A DNA stretch of 45,337 nt from Branchiostoma floridae (taxonomy: Eukaryota; Chordata; Leptocardii; Amphioxiformes; Branchiostomatidae). Positions 11,301 through 23,579 of this stretch are shown one piece after another (the first letter of the stretch is position 1; each line of letters begins with the position of its first letter). The stretch lies in contig NC_049982.1 of assembly GCF_000003815.2 (NCBI RefSeq), positions 19,047,285-19,092,621 of the forward strand. Direction: 5' to 3'. The notes beneath the pieces were generated by a model, which saw only the letters and a list, made by a program, of their open reading frames with translations, made no database searches and was not told where the DNA came from. Made by a program: the position numbers and the translations under genes.

Positions 11301-14300
11301 TACTGCCTCAGCTCGGGTATTGAGTAGCTTTACCGACTCACCTTTGTATCCTGAGTTGATAGAGACGAGGGCGGAGACACCAATCTTGACTCGCATATAT
11401 TGAGTATTTATTCTACGTAGGGTTAGTATTACAAGCCGCCATTTGTCTGAAAGTCCTGATGTCCCTAACTGATCTTTGTGTCCGAATACGATGCGTAAGT
11501 CTGTGGTGAATCCAACAATGATCAAAGATGAGTCTTAGTCGTAAAAACTGGTATGGTCCAATACCCAATCTGAGTCCGTTATCCCTTGGTACTCGTATCT
11601 TGGAATTCCCTCCAAGCCTAATTCTCCCGAAACTGTCCTCCAGCTCGGGCCTTGAATTGAATCTTGGGGTTTCTTCCAAGCCTGTTTTCCTGGAGCTGTC
11701 TTCCAGGCCTAAGTGTCCTAAGACTCCTGGAAATTCCTTTTCCAGGCCTCTGATCCTTCTTCTTCTTCCTTCTTGGAGTTTGTTCGTCTCCAAGCCTAAA
11801 TTTCCTGGGGTTGATCTCCAGGCCCAAATTTCCTTCTGTTGAAGTCCTCTGGCTCTACCCCTATTTATATCTCTCCTGCTAACATCCACCCCCGGGGTCT
11901 GGCGTGGGGACGCTTTGTATTCAAATTAACTGGCACCATATTTGGGACACTCCACCACCCCAGAGGTCTGGCGTGGGGACGCTTTGCATTCAAATTCCAG
12001 CCGCCCCCGGGCTGGCCCTGCTGGAGTCTCCCGTGGTGAAGTGGCGGGGAGTAACTTTGGCGGGAAAATAACTTATGCTAATCTAAAAGCTAAAGGCGGC
12101 AAATTCAAACTGTAAGTTGGCGATTACAGTGGCTTCATTTCTAAGTTGATACAGAATGGAATCAACAGCTAAAAATTTAGAAAGTCCCTTTTCTTTGTAG
12201 TGTTTGATTGGTTGATATTTTCTGATGGATAAAATTAAGTATGTCTTTGTGAGCTTTATGAACACAGTGGGCTTGTTGAACAAAATTGTACTACCCGGTA
12301 GTCTGACAGAATTTGAATGTTGAGAATATGATCCTGATCATGGTATGATCACAAATGAAGTCTGTTTTGAGTTCCATATTGGCATATCTGCAGCTCAAGA
12401 TGTCATTTTTCAGTTTGATAACAGGCTGTGCGCAATGGTGGATTTGATTTTAAAAAACTTAATAAAGACATGATATATTCACAAGTGTAGCAGCACTCTT
12501 ATACCTTGCACCAGCTAGTAAACATCTTACAGACTTTTTAGAAAGCCTGGCTCTGAACTATGACTGAGATAGGATCTTTATAGTTGAACGTCAATACACA
12601 GGAATGTCAGGTCTAAAACATTTTTAACCATAAGAACACCTCTGGTTACAAGATAGTTACACACTGTTGAATAATGACAGCTTTCATGCAGCTAGCTCTA
12701 CAAGTTTCCCTGCTACTCAATTTACGTTTAACAACATGGGTGATAAATATCTATGAGCTTCTAATGCTTGTTGTAACATAGCTCCCCCATGATCCAACAA
12801 ATGGTGTTGTAGCATACTTGTAGTCTCTCAGGCAGATGGAACAGGATGTGTGGAGCCGTCTGACTGGTCACCTGGTAGCAGTAGGACAGGTCCAGCTTCT
12901 GGAGATGCAGACAGGAGACCAGCAGCTGCACATAGATGGTACATGTGGTGTCAATGGGAAGTACATCTATTCAGTTTAATAGAGCATAGTGGATATTCTC
13001 ACAGCAATGGCATTTCAACATTATAAATCCAATAAAAAAAGTATAACTAAAAATTCCTCTCACTATCCTTTGAGATTACTGTAACAATTACGCAAATAAT
13101 TCAGGGTACAATATTTCAAGATGTTAAAATGCAGCACTGTGTAATAGAATGGAGAGTGAGGGCAAGCTATATATGGCACCTGACAGTTGGCAACCCTAAT
13201 AGTACCAACAACAGTACAACAACAGTAGCTGGATCTAGAAAAATTAGCCCTATGGGAGACTACATGTAGGTTTAAGGTTCCAACTTTACTACCACAGGAC
13301 CACTTCTATCTTAGTGTTTCAAAAGCTCATCAGATACAAATTCAATCAAACATCATACCATTTCAAAGCATATGGTTATTCTCACCTCTTGTAGAGCTTC
13401 TGCTGTCACTCTCCTGCAACCATGGAGGTTCAGACTGAAAGCACAAATGATATATATGTTATGATATCCTGGTAGCACAAGATACGTCATACAATACTTA
13501 ATGGAGCAATCAGAGATACTGGTAGCACGCTTCACACACTGATCTATGCTGCTTTGCGAACATGCCACTAGTCCTATATCTAGTAGTATATGACATGTGT
13601 ATCGTGACAGTGACATAGCATTAGTTATTGGAAGTATACTGAATTTTCCCCACCTTTTTAGGTTTGAACAGTGGGTACTTATGGCAGTCAGGCTAGCATC
13701 TGACAGACAGTGATCTCCTGCAACATCCAGGTGTTCCTAAAACACAAAGAGACTAAGTATGCCAACTTATGTTGTTGTTATATACAATTATAGATGACAC
13801 CTCCTGTGCAAGTGACCAAGGCAAGACGAGTAGACAAACTTACATGCATTTTAGTGGTACCAATATTTAAAAAAGGGATACAATTATATTAAATTCGTTA
13901 CCATAATCTTCTTGGAATATGGGTCACACAAGAATACATCTACAAACACTAGAAACCAGGTTCCAGGTCCTGCAAGTTTACAGATCAAACATACCCTCAC
14001 ATCTTAGACACAGTGATGGAAAAGTAGCTGATGAGCTCAGTTCATTACAAAGTTTATTGTAGTATTCTTATAGAGAGGCTGAATTACTTTTCAAGTTATA
14101 ATCAAACATATAACTGGAATGATCCAAAGATATACATCATTATCACTCTATGTCTGTTTTTCTAGTACATCATTTATTGAGTCTCTCATTCATCTATTCA
14201 TTTACTCAGTCATTTGTTCCCTCCCTCCCATCAGGGAGACCTCACCAGGGTAGTATTGAGAGACTCTGCTATCCGCTGCACCACAGTGTTGATGTTCTCC

Positions 14301-17300
14301 CCTAGCCGATGACAGTGTGCCAGGATCATGGTACTGATGGTTGGGTTGGAGAACACCACTTCACACACAGCTACGGGTGGAGAAAAGACACAAAATTTAA
14401 GAAAATAAAGATGTTAGAGTCATTCTACTTAAATTGACAAATGACTCCCACAAGTCTTTTTTTTTTCAATGATTCCTGGAGCTGAAGGAATTAAACAGCA
14501 CTTGCCTACAGAATACCAAAATGACCCAAAAGTTCATGCTATTTATAGCATTGAATTCACTGTACATTTGAACAACACACATGTGTACAGAGCAGGTTTG
14601 ACAAAAGAACATAACAGCAAACAGTGTGTTCATATAACTCTGCTGTTTTGATAATAAAATAATATTCTATCATCACGTTCTATCAATACTTAGTATAGCC
14701 AAACCTGTCAATAGCAGTTTTTTCAAGGGACTGGCCAAATTGACCACAATGAAGAAAACGCTGATAAATTGCCCACAACCAATAAGTGACAAATGCTTTC
14801 AGTACCCACTGCAGCTGAGATACATTCACTCAAATAAACATGTCAACATTGAACAGGTAAATAATATTAAGATTGAACATTAAAAAAATTGTGCGACAAA
14901 AATTTAATAGCATCAAATGATTTTCTCATTTTTTGGTCATCAAAATAAGTATTTACAGATGACTGGATGTAGATTTGGAGAACTCCATGTATAGACCTAC
15001 ATTTGCTTACCATGCCACATCCAGTTTCCCGCAATACCATTCTATCCTGCTAGAAGTTGGATTCCAGTGTGCCGGCTTCTATGGCGCTGGTTTCCGCACA
15101 ACAGATTCCAGTGTGACGGATTTCCGCTGTCTATATATGTTCTATCACTAGTATCAATATTGAAAACTGTATTTACCAGGAGCATCTACATTAGTGCAGC
15201 CCCTGAGATCCAGGTGTTGTAGCACAGGTGACAAGACAGCATGTGCCCAGTCTGTAACCAGGTGAGGCAGTTTCCTCAGCTCCAGGGCCTCCAACTCATC
15301 CTGGTGCTGCAGCAAGGCCAACATTCCTGCATCTGAAGATAAAGGTAGGAACTAGAAAGGCCGACATTTGCTTGGGTGCAAATACAGCATATTTCAGCCA
15401 TACCCATTCCCACGCAACATTGGACTGTTCTAAGTCACCCCTGCGCAAAAATGGAACATTTTAACAGTAAGTTATTCTCGCCACTGTCAAACTTACGTAT
15501 CAAAACTAAACGCAAACTGGCCAATTTCCCCGCGTTTTCCGCCAAATAACATTTTCTGATGATTCATATTCAATTGCCATGCGGAGTGTTGGTAAATTCA
15601 ATAACAAAGACTTGTATTCTAACGTTCAATGCATGCGTACCGTCCGCTACCGCTCAAATGACCCTGTCTGAACTCCAAATCCTCGCAAACTACAATTTTA
15701 AACCGGGCACAGGGTGACACATCACTTTGAAAATTTGACAGGAGAAAGAAGATACATTACGAACACAATATATTTCATCATGCAAAGTATTGCTAACATA
15801 TAAATAATGCACATATTATCTTCCCATATTCTTTGCAGTACCTTTTATTGAGTAACATAAATTTCAAAATCCTCCCAAATATGCATGGTTGCGTCTACAT
15901 ACACACGTGACAATGTTAGCCAATCAGCTTCAGTTTTGGAAATTCGCGCTTTGTTTGGCAAGTGTTGTCATTAGTTGTTTTAATACCAATTGTTCCTTCC
16001 TCTTCGCTGATTGGCTGGCGGCGCAATTCAATTAATTAGCAGACCGACACCTGCCACCTGTCGCCCAGGGCGGGGGTTATTGCTTTGTTTGCCATATATG
16101 GAACACACTGAACGCCGAGAATGGCCAAAACAAGTCAAGTAAATTGGAGAATAACAAAAAATCCCCAAATATATCATTTTGAAGAGGTTTATGCCAAAAA
16201 TTATACATCCGTCATTTGAATAAGTATCTAGTGCACCCTTTTACCCAAATTTAGGTCATTTGGTTTTAAAACCAGGGTACAGGAGCCAAAGGTGTACGTT
16301 TTTGGTAATAAAATGGCCAAATAGTCGCAAAATAAAGCATTTTGTTGTACTGTATGCCTAAAGTGTTGATGCATCCATGTGCGCATATGTGTATGGCACT
16401 CCTATACTAAATTTCAGATCATTTGGTTTTAAAACCAGGGTACAGGAGCCAAAAGTGTCCTTTTTTGGTCAAAAAATGAACAAAAAATCGAAAAAAATAA
16501 GCATTTTGTTGCACTGTACACCAAAAGTGTTATTGAATTTATATGGGGGGATTATCAAGGCACATCTGTGTCAAATTTCAGCTCATTCGGTTGTAATACC
16601 AAGGTACAGGAGTCAAAAGTGTCCTTTTTTGGTCAAAAAATGACCAAAAAATAGCATTTTGTTGTACTGTACACCAAAAGTGTTATTGAATTTATATGGG
16701 GGGGATTATCAAGGCACATCTGTGTCAAATTTCAGCTCATTCGGTTGTAATACCAAGGTACAGGAGCCAAAAGTGTCCTTTTTTGGTCAAAAAAATGACC
16801 AAAAAATAGCATTTTGTTGTACTGTACACCAAAAGTGTTATTGAATTTATATGGGGGGATTATCAAGGCACATCTGTGTCAAATTTCAGCTCATTCGGTT
16901 GTAATACCAAGGTACAGGAGCCAAAAGTGTCCTTTTTTGGTCAAAAATTGGCCAAAAAATCGCAAAAATAAGCATTTTGTTGTACTGTACACCAAAAGTG
17001 TTATTGAATTTATATGGGGGCATTATCAAGGCACATCTGTGTCGAATTTCAGCTCATTTGGTTGTAATAACAGGGTACAGGGGCCAAAATATACAGTTTT
17101 GGTCTAAAATTGACCAAAAAACCTTAATAAAACCTCTTAAGAGACAGATATGAAAAAATTGGAAAAAACACCCGAGGGTATTAGCCCATTCTACCATTGT
17201 GCCAAATTTCAGGTCATTCGGTTTACGAACGACGGAGATGAATCACTTTGAAAATTTGACAGGAGAAAGAAAGAAAGAAAGAAACATTACGAATACAATA

Positions 17301-17468
17301 TATTTCACCATACTATGTATGGCTGAAATATAACTAACAGCAAGATAAACCAACAGGATGTAGACTTACGCTGTAGCCTTGTCCACAGTTGAACTCTTCC
17401 AAAAAGAGTTTGACCAAGCAGGTTAAAAATCACTTGGTTTGACCAAGGAAAATGGCAGATGCACCCAG
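8338..17468 (-). CDS. Leucine-rich-repeat protein, FBXL/AMN1 type (interrupted by gaps)
   Basis: Minus-strand exons with agreeing phases: 17468-17370 (tentative), 15332-15177, 14370-14246, 13736-13654, 13434-13386, 12925-12818, 11160-11035, 10739 into the gap at 10587, 9995-9915, 9478-9323, 8978 into the gap at 8811, and 8460-8338 (stop TGA). The protein is a run of cysteine-containing LRRs, for example LMHLDLSGCTAVDDVLL, LQRLVLSFCTQVTDAC, LKSLNLHGCRRVTAEAL and LDCVYVSGCTQVT. This LxxLxLxxCxxVTD pattern is typical of FBXL and AMN1 proteins, which select SCF ubiquitin-ligase substrates or act in mitotic exit. I see no clear F-box; it may lie in missing 5' sequence. The C-terminus (VKRVHIEHKTPN...YLRVDQMAVS) is not an LRR. 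About 475 residues are visible. Probably intracellular. The two gaps each remove the 3' end of an exon. The orthologue is not identified. Confidence 0.8.
8712..8811. other. Assembly gap (100 N) inside an LRR exon
   Basis: The LRR reading frame (SGCTQVTSA) runs directly into the gap, so the exon's donor and perhaps further exons are missing. Confidence 0.99.
10474..10587. other. Assembly gap (114 N) inside an LRR exon
   Basis: The frame LSFCTQVTDAC enters the gap at 10587. Unlike the other gaps it is 114 N, so its length may be an estimate. Confidence 0.99.
15352..15800 (-). mobile_element. Helitron-like element, short copy
   Basis: On the minus strand it ends ...ATTTGCACCCAAGCAAATGTC and then GGCCTTTCTAG followed by T, the same 3' terminus as copy 1, with a shortened stem. 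GGTGACTTAGAACAGTCC upstream matches the interior of copy 1. At 15717-15790 the 5' block reads CACTTTGAAAATTTGACAGG...AATATATTTCATCATG, a degraded version of the 5' palindrome. It lies in an LRR-gene intron, with the 3' end only 18 bp upstream of the acceptor of the exon at 15332. Confidence 0.65.
16110..17335 (-). mobile_element. Helitron-like element with expanded minisatellite, 3'-truncated
   Basis: On the minus strand the 5' palindrome (TATATTTCAGCCATACATAG near 17305-17335), TTTC run and CTGTCAAATTTTCAAAGTGA block are followed by an array and then the GATATATTTGGGGATTTTTT block near 16160 that is shared with the 42.1-kb copy. The 3' hairpin/CTAG end is not found, so it is truncated there. 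Confidence 0.65.
16220..17110 (-). repeat. Minisatellite, 155-165 bp units, about six copies
   Basis: The phrase ACAGGAGCCAAAAGTGTCC recurs near 16279, 16444, 16606, 16761, 16916 and 17078 with variants. Spacings are 155-165 bp. Each unit also carries CATCTGTGTCAAATTTCAGC and TTTGTTGTACTGTACACC. The middle units are nearly identical, which indicates recent expansion. The 42.1-kb copy holds about three diverged units of the same repeat. Confidence 0.85.
17370..17468 (-). CDS. Tentative most-5' visible exon of the LRR gene
   Basis: A minus-strand reading frame ends at a good donor (CAG C|GTAAGT) in phase 1, which matches the phase-1 acceptor of the exon at 15332. The join reads ...VQLWTRLQHAGMLALL. 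The segment contains VIFNLLGQTLFGRVQLW, which could be the end of an F-box-like or LRR-cap helix. The acceptor chosen (TTGTTGCAG at 17469) is weak, and no in-frame start codon is seen. The frame could extend differently or be chance. Confidence 0.4.
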
Positions 17469-18272
17469 CTGCAACAACTCTAGATCTTCAAAATTGCTAC
17501 AGGCAGCTGGTATTGGTGAATTGCTGCTTAATGTATTACTTATCCTCTGTTATGTTTTATTTTCTCTTCTTAACTATATATAATTGTTAATTTTCAACTA
17601 AAAAGTAAAATGCAGGAGACTTATTTTAATCAGCTCTAGGGGTATTTTGAATATTGTTGGATATTTATTAATTCTAATTAAGAAAATGATAATATAAGAT
17701 ACGTGCTTCAGTTTCATACTTTGGAAAACTTGTGTTATCTAGTAGAGAAGATCATCAAATTATATAATTTATAAATGATGAGGACCATATTGGCTTAATT
17801 AAAGAGAAACAGAAGAAATCAGCTGTAAAGGTTAATATCATTTAGTGAAGGTGAGAGGTTGTGGAGTTCTAGCTATCATTACAGTTAAACCTCTTTCTAC
17901 ATGTATTTTACATGGATACAAATTTTGTCATGTAGATTATATACAACAGGAGAAGGTTGATATACCTGTAACCTCTGACAGCCATGTATGTGATAGACCT
18001 TAGTCGCAGCCACAGTCGCCTACTGTNNNNNNNNNNNNNNNNNNNNNNNNNNNNNNNNNNNNNNNNNNNNNNNNNNNNNNNNNNNNNNNNNNNNNNNNNN
18101 NNNNNNNNNNNNNNNNNNNNNNNNNNTACTGAGACATATGACAAAGTTTGGCAAACATGTCATTCACCTTATCTTTTTACTAAGTGAGAATACATTGCAT
18201 TCCATTTTGACAAAAAGGAATGGTGACCACTGTCCATGTCAGGAGCAATGCCGTGCGGAGATGCGAGCATAC
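17469..18272. other. Region between the ZNF143-type and LRR genes
   Basis: AT-rich and no supported exon. The missing fingers 6-7 and C-terminus of the ZNF gene and the missing 5' exons of the LRR gene should lie here or in the gap at 18027-18126. A short minus-strand frame at the gap edge (RRLWLRL before 18001) could be an exon tail but has no phase match. Confidence 0.4.
18027..18126. other. Assembly gap (100 N)
   Basis: Run of 100 N just downstream of the last visible zinc-finger exon. Confidence 0.99.
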
Positions 18273-21200
18273 CTGTATGAATGCGGGAATGGTTCTTGAA
18301 ATTTGTTGCAGAAGCGAAAGACCGCCCACAGCCTTCTATGTTACAGATGTACGGCCGCTCCCCTGTGTGCGTACGGATGTGAACCTTACGGATGTTGGAT
18401 GTGGTGAAAGAACGGTCGCAGCCCTCAAAAGGGCACTTGAATGGCCTTTCACCTGTAGGACCATGGAGAAAGAAAAGAGCATGAGCTCTAAAGTTTCATT
18501 AAAATCTTCAACCACAATCAAGCACAAGTCTCTTTCACAGTAGATGAAAATAAGATCTGCACAAGTACCAAAACTTAACAAAATGTATCCAGACCTGTGT
18601 GTGTTCGTACATGTTTCTGAAGGTCTCCTGATGTCTTAAAGGCTTTGGTGCATGTTTCCTCGGGGCACTTGTACGGTTTCTCCCCCGTGTGGGTTCTGGT
18701 GTGGCTCTTCAGACCGTAGCCTGTAGCGAAGGCCTTATCACAGCCTTGGTGTTCACACTTGTAGGGACGGTCTCCTGTATGGGCCCTCTCATGGACCTGT
18801 GGGGGGAGGCCAGCAAACTCTGGTATCAGCTATAAGTATAACAGTAGAACTTCAATTATCATACATGTTTAGCTATATGTAGTTGAGTAGACTCATTCCT
18901 CAGCTAACCGACGTCTATCGCACCATAGTCATCCTTCATCTGTAGCCACATAGTTCCAGTTAAGAAACTTTATTCAGCCTGCATACTCTTCAATGGATGG
19001 AACCTCGCTGCAGAATCTTCTGGAACTCTACATACTGCATACATGTTTAGCTGGTTTGTAACATCTTTTTTTACAGTGGGGCTTAGTATGTGTATTTGTC
19101 TTTGACAAGAATGATACATTTGTATAGATATAATCACACTGTAATTTTTTTACAATTATGATGATTGTTACAGATAATACACGTAATATATTACTAGTGA
19201 ACGAATAGGATAAACTGCCCTTTACTGGTTACACTGACAGTTACATTTGAAAACCATTTGGCAATTCAAAAACAGTGTAATGGGATGGAGTTCATTATAG
19301 GTTTGTCTACCTTGAGATGGTGTGCAGTGGTGTATAGTCTGCCACACCCCTCAAACTCACAGCGGAACGCCTTCTCACCCAGCTGGGCAGCCTTCATGCT
19401 GGTTCTGGGGCCTGGAGACTGGGTGATCTGCAGGATCTGGGAACATGAATATCAGAATTATATACAATACATGAAAGAAAGATGCAGTAATAATTGCATG
19501 TATACCACAGGTAAATCCATGTTTCATGCCGTCAAAACTCACCCTGGCTTTTTCAAATGTGATGTGAGTCTGGTCGGGCACCAGGGCTGCAGCAGAGGTG
19601 GTGGTGGGGGTGGGCACCATGGAGGGGCCGTCATCATGGGGGAGGGTGGTGATGGTGGTGGAGGTTACCGCACCGTCCGACTGGCTTACAGTCTGGTCCG
19701 CTCCACTCACCTACAGAGTACATACGATGAACTCTATCCTCAATACTAATAAACATTTCCATTTGTACCTTCTTTAACATCAATAAAAATTACATAATAA
19801 ACATTTTCTTTTAAGCAGCATTGCTACTAGCCTGTATCGTCCAAAGAAAGTTGCTCTACTGCTACAACATCAATAATAATTGTTCTTCTTCCTTCGTGCT
19901 ATGACAGTTAGAGATGTTCATCTAGTAGTAGCATAAAAAAGAACCCAGCCCCTCTCAGTTAAAGCACAATGATACAAAAATGTGACAATGTAGAAGGCAC
20001 AGAGGAGAACACCTGCCTGTGATGCGTACTGCTCCAGGGCACTGATGGATGTGGGGTCAACGCCCTCATCTGAACTTCCAGGAAGGTTGTCTAGACCTGC
20101 ATCCCCAGCATGCAACACTACAGAGGGAGAGAGAGAGGTGTGCTTTTCCTTATGCATGTATTGAGTAACAGATTGAGCATTACACATTAGGACATTGTCC
20201 TATAGAGGAATAAAAAATGATTTCAATCTTTCATTGTTCATTACTGTTGTCCCTCTTAAACAACCAGTCAACTGTTATGTTTGTATGTCTGCAACAGGCT
20301 TCCATCTTTGTACTGTACCTTAGAAATACATACATGTTTCTGTGTTAATTAAGTTCTTTATCAATGCACAACACAGCATTTGGATGATATGCTATCTTTA
20401 TCTGAATTCCATTCGATATCATTCTTTTACCTTTATCTGAATTCCATTCAATATCATTTGGACATGCATCTTAGTTACAATAAGATGCATCTTAGTTACA
20501 ATAAGAGCAACTTATCTTTGCTCCTTTATCTAAAATCATGGCTTCAAACCATGTACTACAAAATTCATGACCAGTACAACAAGTAAAAATGATATTTTAC
20601 CTCCCTCCCCATGCTGGAGTACAGTTGAAGGTGTGTGGATGTATGCTGTAGTGCCATCTTCCAACTGTACTGCCTGCACTGTGGTGCCTTCAAAACCTGA
20701 CAGGAAAACACACAAACTAAACCATGACTTTTCACAATCACCCCAGAAATATGAAAAAAAAAATCATACGCAACATTTGCAGAGTCTGGTTGACTGGTTA
20801 GTTAGCTGCCTGCCCTAAGAATCACAATATAAGTTTACACAATTACGTTACTTTACACCTCAAGTAAGAACTACGTGTTGATGGAGTACCTTTAGGTGCG
20901 TGGTGGATATACGCTGTGGTGCCGTCCTCTAACTGTACTGCCTGTCCATCTGACATCTGGAAACCGGTAGGGTCAGGTTCTGTAAAAAAAAAAGTTTAAC
21001 AAGTTTTGATGCCTACATATTCCAAAGACAAGCTTCATGTGTGATCATCCAAAAGCCTTTCTTCACTCACAATTTCTGAAAAAAGGCCAAATTTGAGCAG
21101 TAAAACATTTATCTTTTATTCATTCACAAGCACATCGATAAACCAGACAAACTTTATTAAAAAATAATAGACTCGACAGTAAGCGCCCTCTGCCAAAACA

Positions 21201-23445
21201 TACCAAAACTGCAGTACAAAAATCCAGACAAACATGCCAAAAACAATACTTCACTACTTTGAGGTTTAAGTAAGAATCTATCAAATTTAAATTATGAAGA
21301 CATGACGTTTTCCCTATGATTTCTTTGGCCATGGTATACAAGAACTCTTCATGCATTAGCATATATGAAAGGAAACAGACTCTATATTCCAGCTAACCTT
21401 TCATTGAAGTTGTATCTGCTGGCACAGCCTGTACATAAGCTGTTGTACCATCCTCCAGCTGGATAGCCTGGCCTTCCACAAGCTTGCCATCTGTAAAACA
21501 ATGAAAAATACTTCATCAAAGCTGATGATTGAACAAGACTATCATTGCAAGGAAGTCACAAGGAAAAAAGGAGATAACCTATTATTGAGTCTATGCCTAC
21601 TACAAACATAAAGTGCTATGGTTTCAAATATCATACCATCAAGTACCATACATGCACGTACATGTATTGCACAAAACCTAAGACAAATCAACGTCGCATA
21701 GCAAGTGGTTAAACAGGTAGCCCTTATACATACATGTAGAAGATTTGCCCATCATAACTAACTAGGATATCAGGGCTCGAAATAATGGGTGCATGTGCAC
21801 CCAGGTGCACCCAAAATTGGAGCTGTGCACCCTATCATTTTCTATGGGTGCACAGGGTGCACCCAAATATTTTCTTAGGTTTATGTATGCAAAGATATAA
21901 AAGTATACATCATATTCTTGACATCTAAGTGTTAGAAAGATAATAAAATGTCGGTCATGGTACATATTTAAGAAATTGATACCTTGTAACTAAGTTTGGT
22001 TATTAGGTTTTTCTGACATGCTACTTAAATTAAGTGGTGCACCCAAAAATCTTTTGGTGCATCCAATTTTTTAAGCTGGGTGCACCAGTGCACCTAATCC
22101 CAAAAATGAATTTCGAGCCCTGGATATGCATTGTCCTAATCACAAGTAGCACAGTGCTCTACATAGTGCTTCTACTATGATGTGATTCTGTCCTGCGTGC
22201 ATGTATCAAAGTGAACAAGACTGACTCTCACACAAGTGTAGGCAATCCTTTAAAATACTAAAATATGTACCTTTGGTCGGGTTGTGCTGGATGTATGCGG
22301 TCGTCCCGTCAGCCAGTGTCACCGCCTGGAGAGACTGACCGTCCACCATGTGCAGCGTCTTGCCATCTGAGGACAGATACATATGTCCGAGGTCTGCACG
22401 GGCTGACCGTTAGGACAACAGCAAGACGACCGTTTACTAAATATGGCAGATCGGTAACCGTGGTGACGTCCTTACCTTCACATGACCTTTGACCCTCAAC
22501 ATGCATTACTCCTGGACACCAAATGTTTGTGCCTAATACTTCACGTAACTTCATTGCATGAAACATGCATTATACTAACCTGGAACAAAGTGGGTTTTAT
22601 TAACTTAAGAAATGATACATGCACTGTCATTTGCTAAGTGATGGCTCAAATCAAACCAAAAGACAGACGTAACTAGTTGACTTATCCTCCATTCATGCAG
22701 TTTGTATGCACATAAAACTTACACAAAAAATATGCACAAACAAACAAGCCTACTTCTATTATTTCTATTACATGTACTAAAAGTAAAAGGGTGACTTTTC
22801 CAGAATTCTGTGCCATGTGTTGGTGAAAGAAATAACTTGTGACTTTTAGTCTGAAGATCGCCAAGAAAAACTAACCAAACATGGTATAGATGAGACCAGT
22901 ATCATGCAAAACGCAACTTATCCCAGTCAAACTGAATTGTTAATACTACCTACTATTCTATAATATGGAGCAGATGGTGATTGGCCACCCAGTTAATGTG
23001 CACACCTAATGATAAACACACTCTGCCCCCCTCCATACCTGTGGATACACCCTCTGCCAGGGAGACAGCTATCTGATGGTCTTCTGTACCACCATTCTGG
23101 AAGGAAAAAGTCCAAAGCACATCATGTCTAAGCTAACATTTTAAGGACATTCTTAAGAGGATAACTGCAGAGAGGAGGAATGATGGATTGCCATCATTTA
23201 GTCATGCCGTCAGGGGGCCCAAAATCAAATTCCAAACTTTTATTACACCCTACCAACACAAGTATGTAACCAATCCAACCGGCCGTCCTTGTACACAGAC
23301 ACAAATGCTTGTGAAAATATAACCTCCATGAAATTTTATGGAGGTAAAATCTTCCTGTCCTACTTACAGCTGTGTGTAGCTGCATAGTGCCATCCCCTGA
23401 CTGGGCCAGTAACATCCCAATCACTTCTTGTTCGTTGGTTGCCAT
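18273..23445 (-). CDS. ZNF143: ZNF143/ZNF76 (Staf)-type zinc-finger transcription activator, 3' end missing
   Basis: Eleven minus-strand exons: 23445-23368, 23096-23039, 22366-22271, 21490-21398, 20979-20890, 20696-20601, 20117-20017, 19710-19543, 19436-19311, 18796-18595 and 18452-18273. The start ATG at 23445 has an in-frame TGA 30 nt upstream. The protein opens [19 protein letters not shown]. Four modules of the form [15 protein letters not shown] follow, the Staf-type activation repeats, then [14 protein letters not shown]. Five C2H2 fingers come next: [20 protein letters not shown], then [57 protein letters not shown] and [19 protein letters not shown]. Family knowledge: seven fingers bind SBS elements at snRNA and many mRNA promoters and at chromatin-loop anchors in the nucleus. 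Fingers 6-7 and the C-terminal domain are absent; the last exon ends in phase 1 and a gap lies 146 bp downstream. ZNF76 is equally possible, since a pre-duplication orthologue is expected. Confidence 0.93.
20396..20505. repeat. Two short tandem duplications
   Basis: TTTATCTGAATTCCATTC...ATATCATT occurs twice (20396-20457). ATGCATCTTAGTTACAATAAG (21 bp) occurs twice back to back (20464-20505). Both are inside a ZNF143-type intron. Confidence 0.8.
21771..22122. mobile_element. hAT-like MITE
   Basis: The ends are perfect inverted repeats, CAGGGCTCGAAAT at 21771 and ATTTCGAGCCCTG ending at 22122. A CAGGG start is typical of hAT elements. The flanks share GGATAT, a likely remnant of the 8-bp target duplication. 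The interior holds clustered GGTGCACCC motifs in both orientations. It sits in a ZNF143-type intron and has no transposase. Confidence 0.65.
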
Positions 23446-23479
23446 AGCGGCAGCATCAAGTGCCTTTGGCTGGCGTCAT

Positions 23480-23579
23480 NNNNNNNNNNNNNNNNNNNNN
23501 NNNNNNNNNNNNNNNNNNNNNNNNNNNNNNNNNNNNNNNNNNNNNNNNNNNNNNNNNNNNNNNNNNNNNNNNNNNNNNN
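23480..23579. other. Assembly gap (100 N) in the 5' UTR region of the ZNF143-type gene
   Basis: The gap begins 34 bp upstream of the start codon at 23445, so the leader exon boundary is hidden. Confidence 0.99.

Noticed and set aside
11413-11889. 158-aa minus-strand open frame rich in Arg/Glu
   Set aside because: It lies in an LRR-gene intron, is low-complexity from CCTGG/CCAGG-like repeats, and has no splice or domain support.
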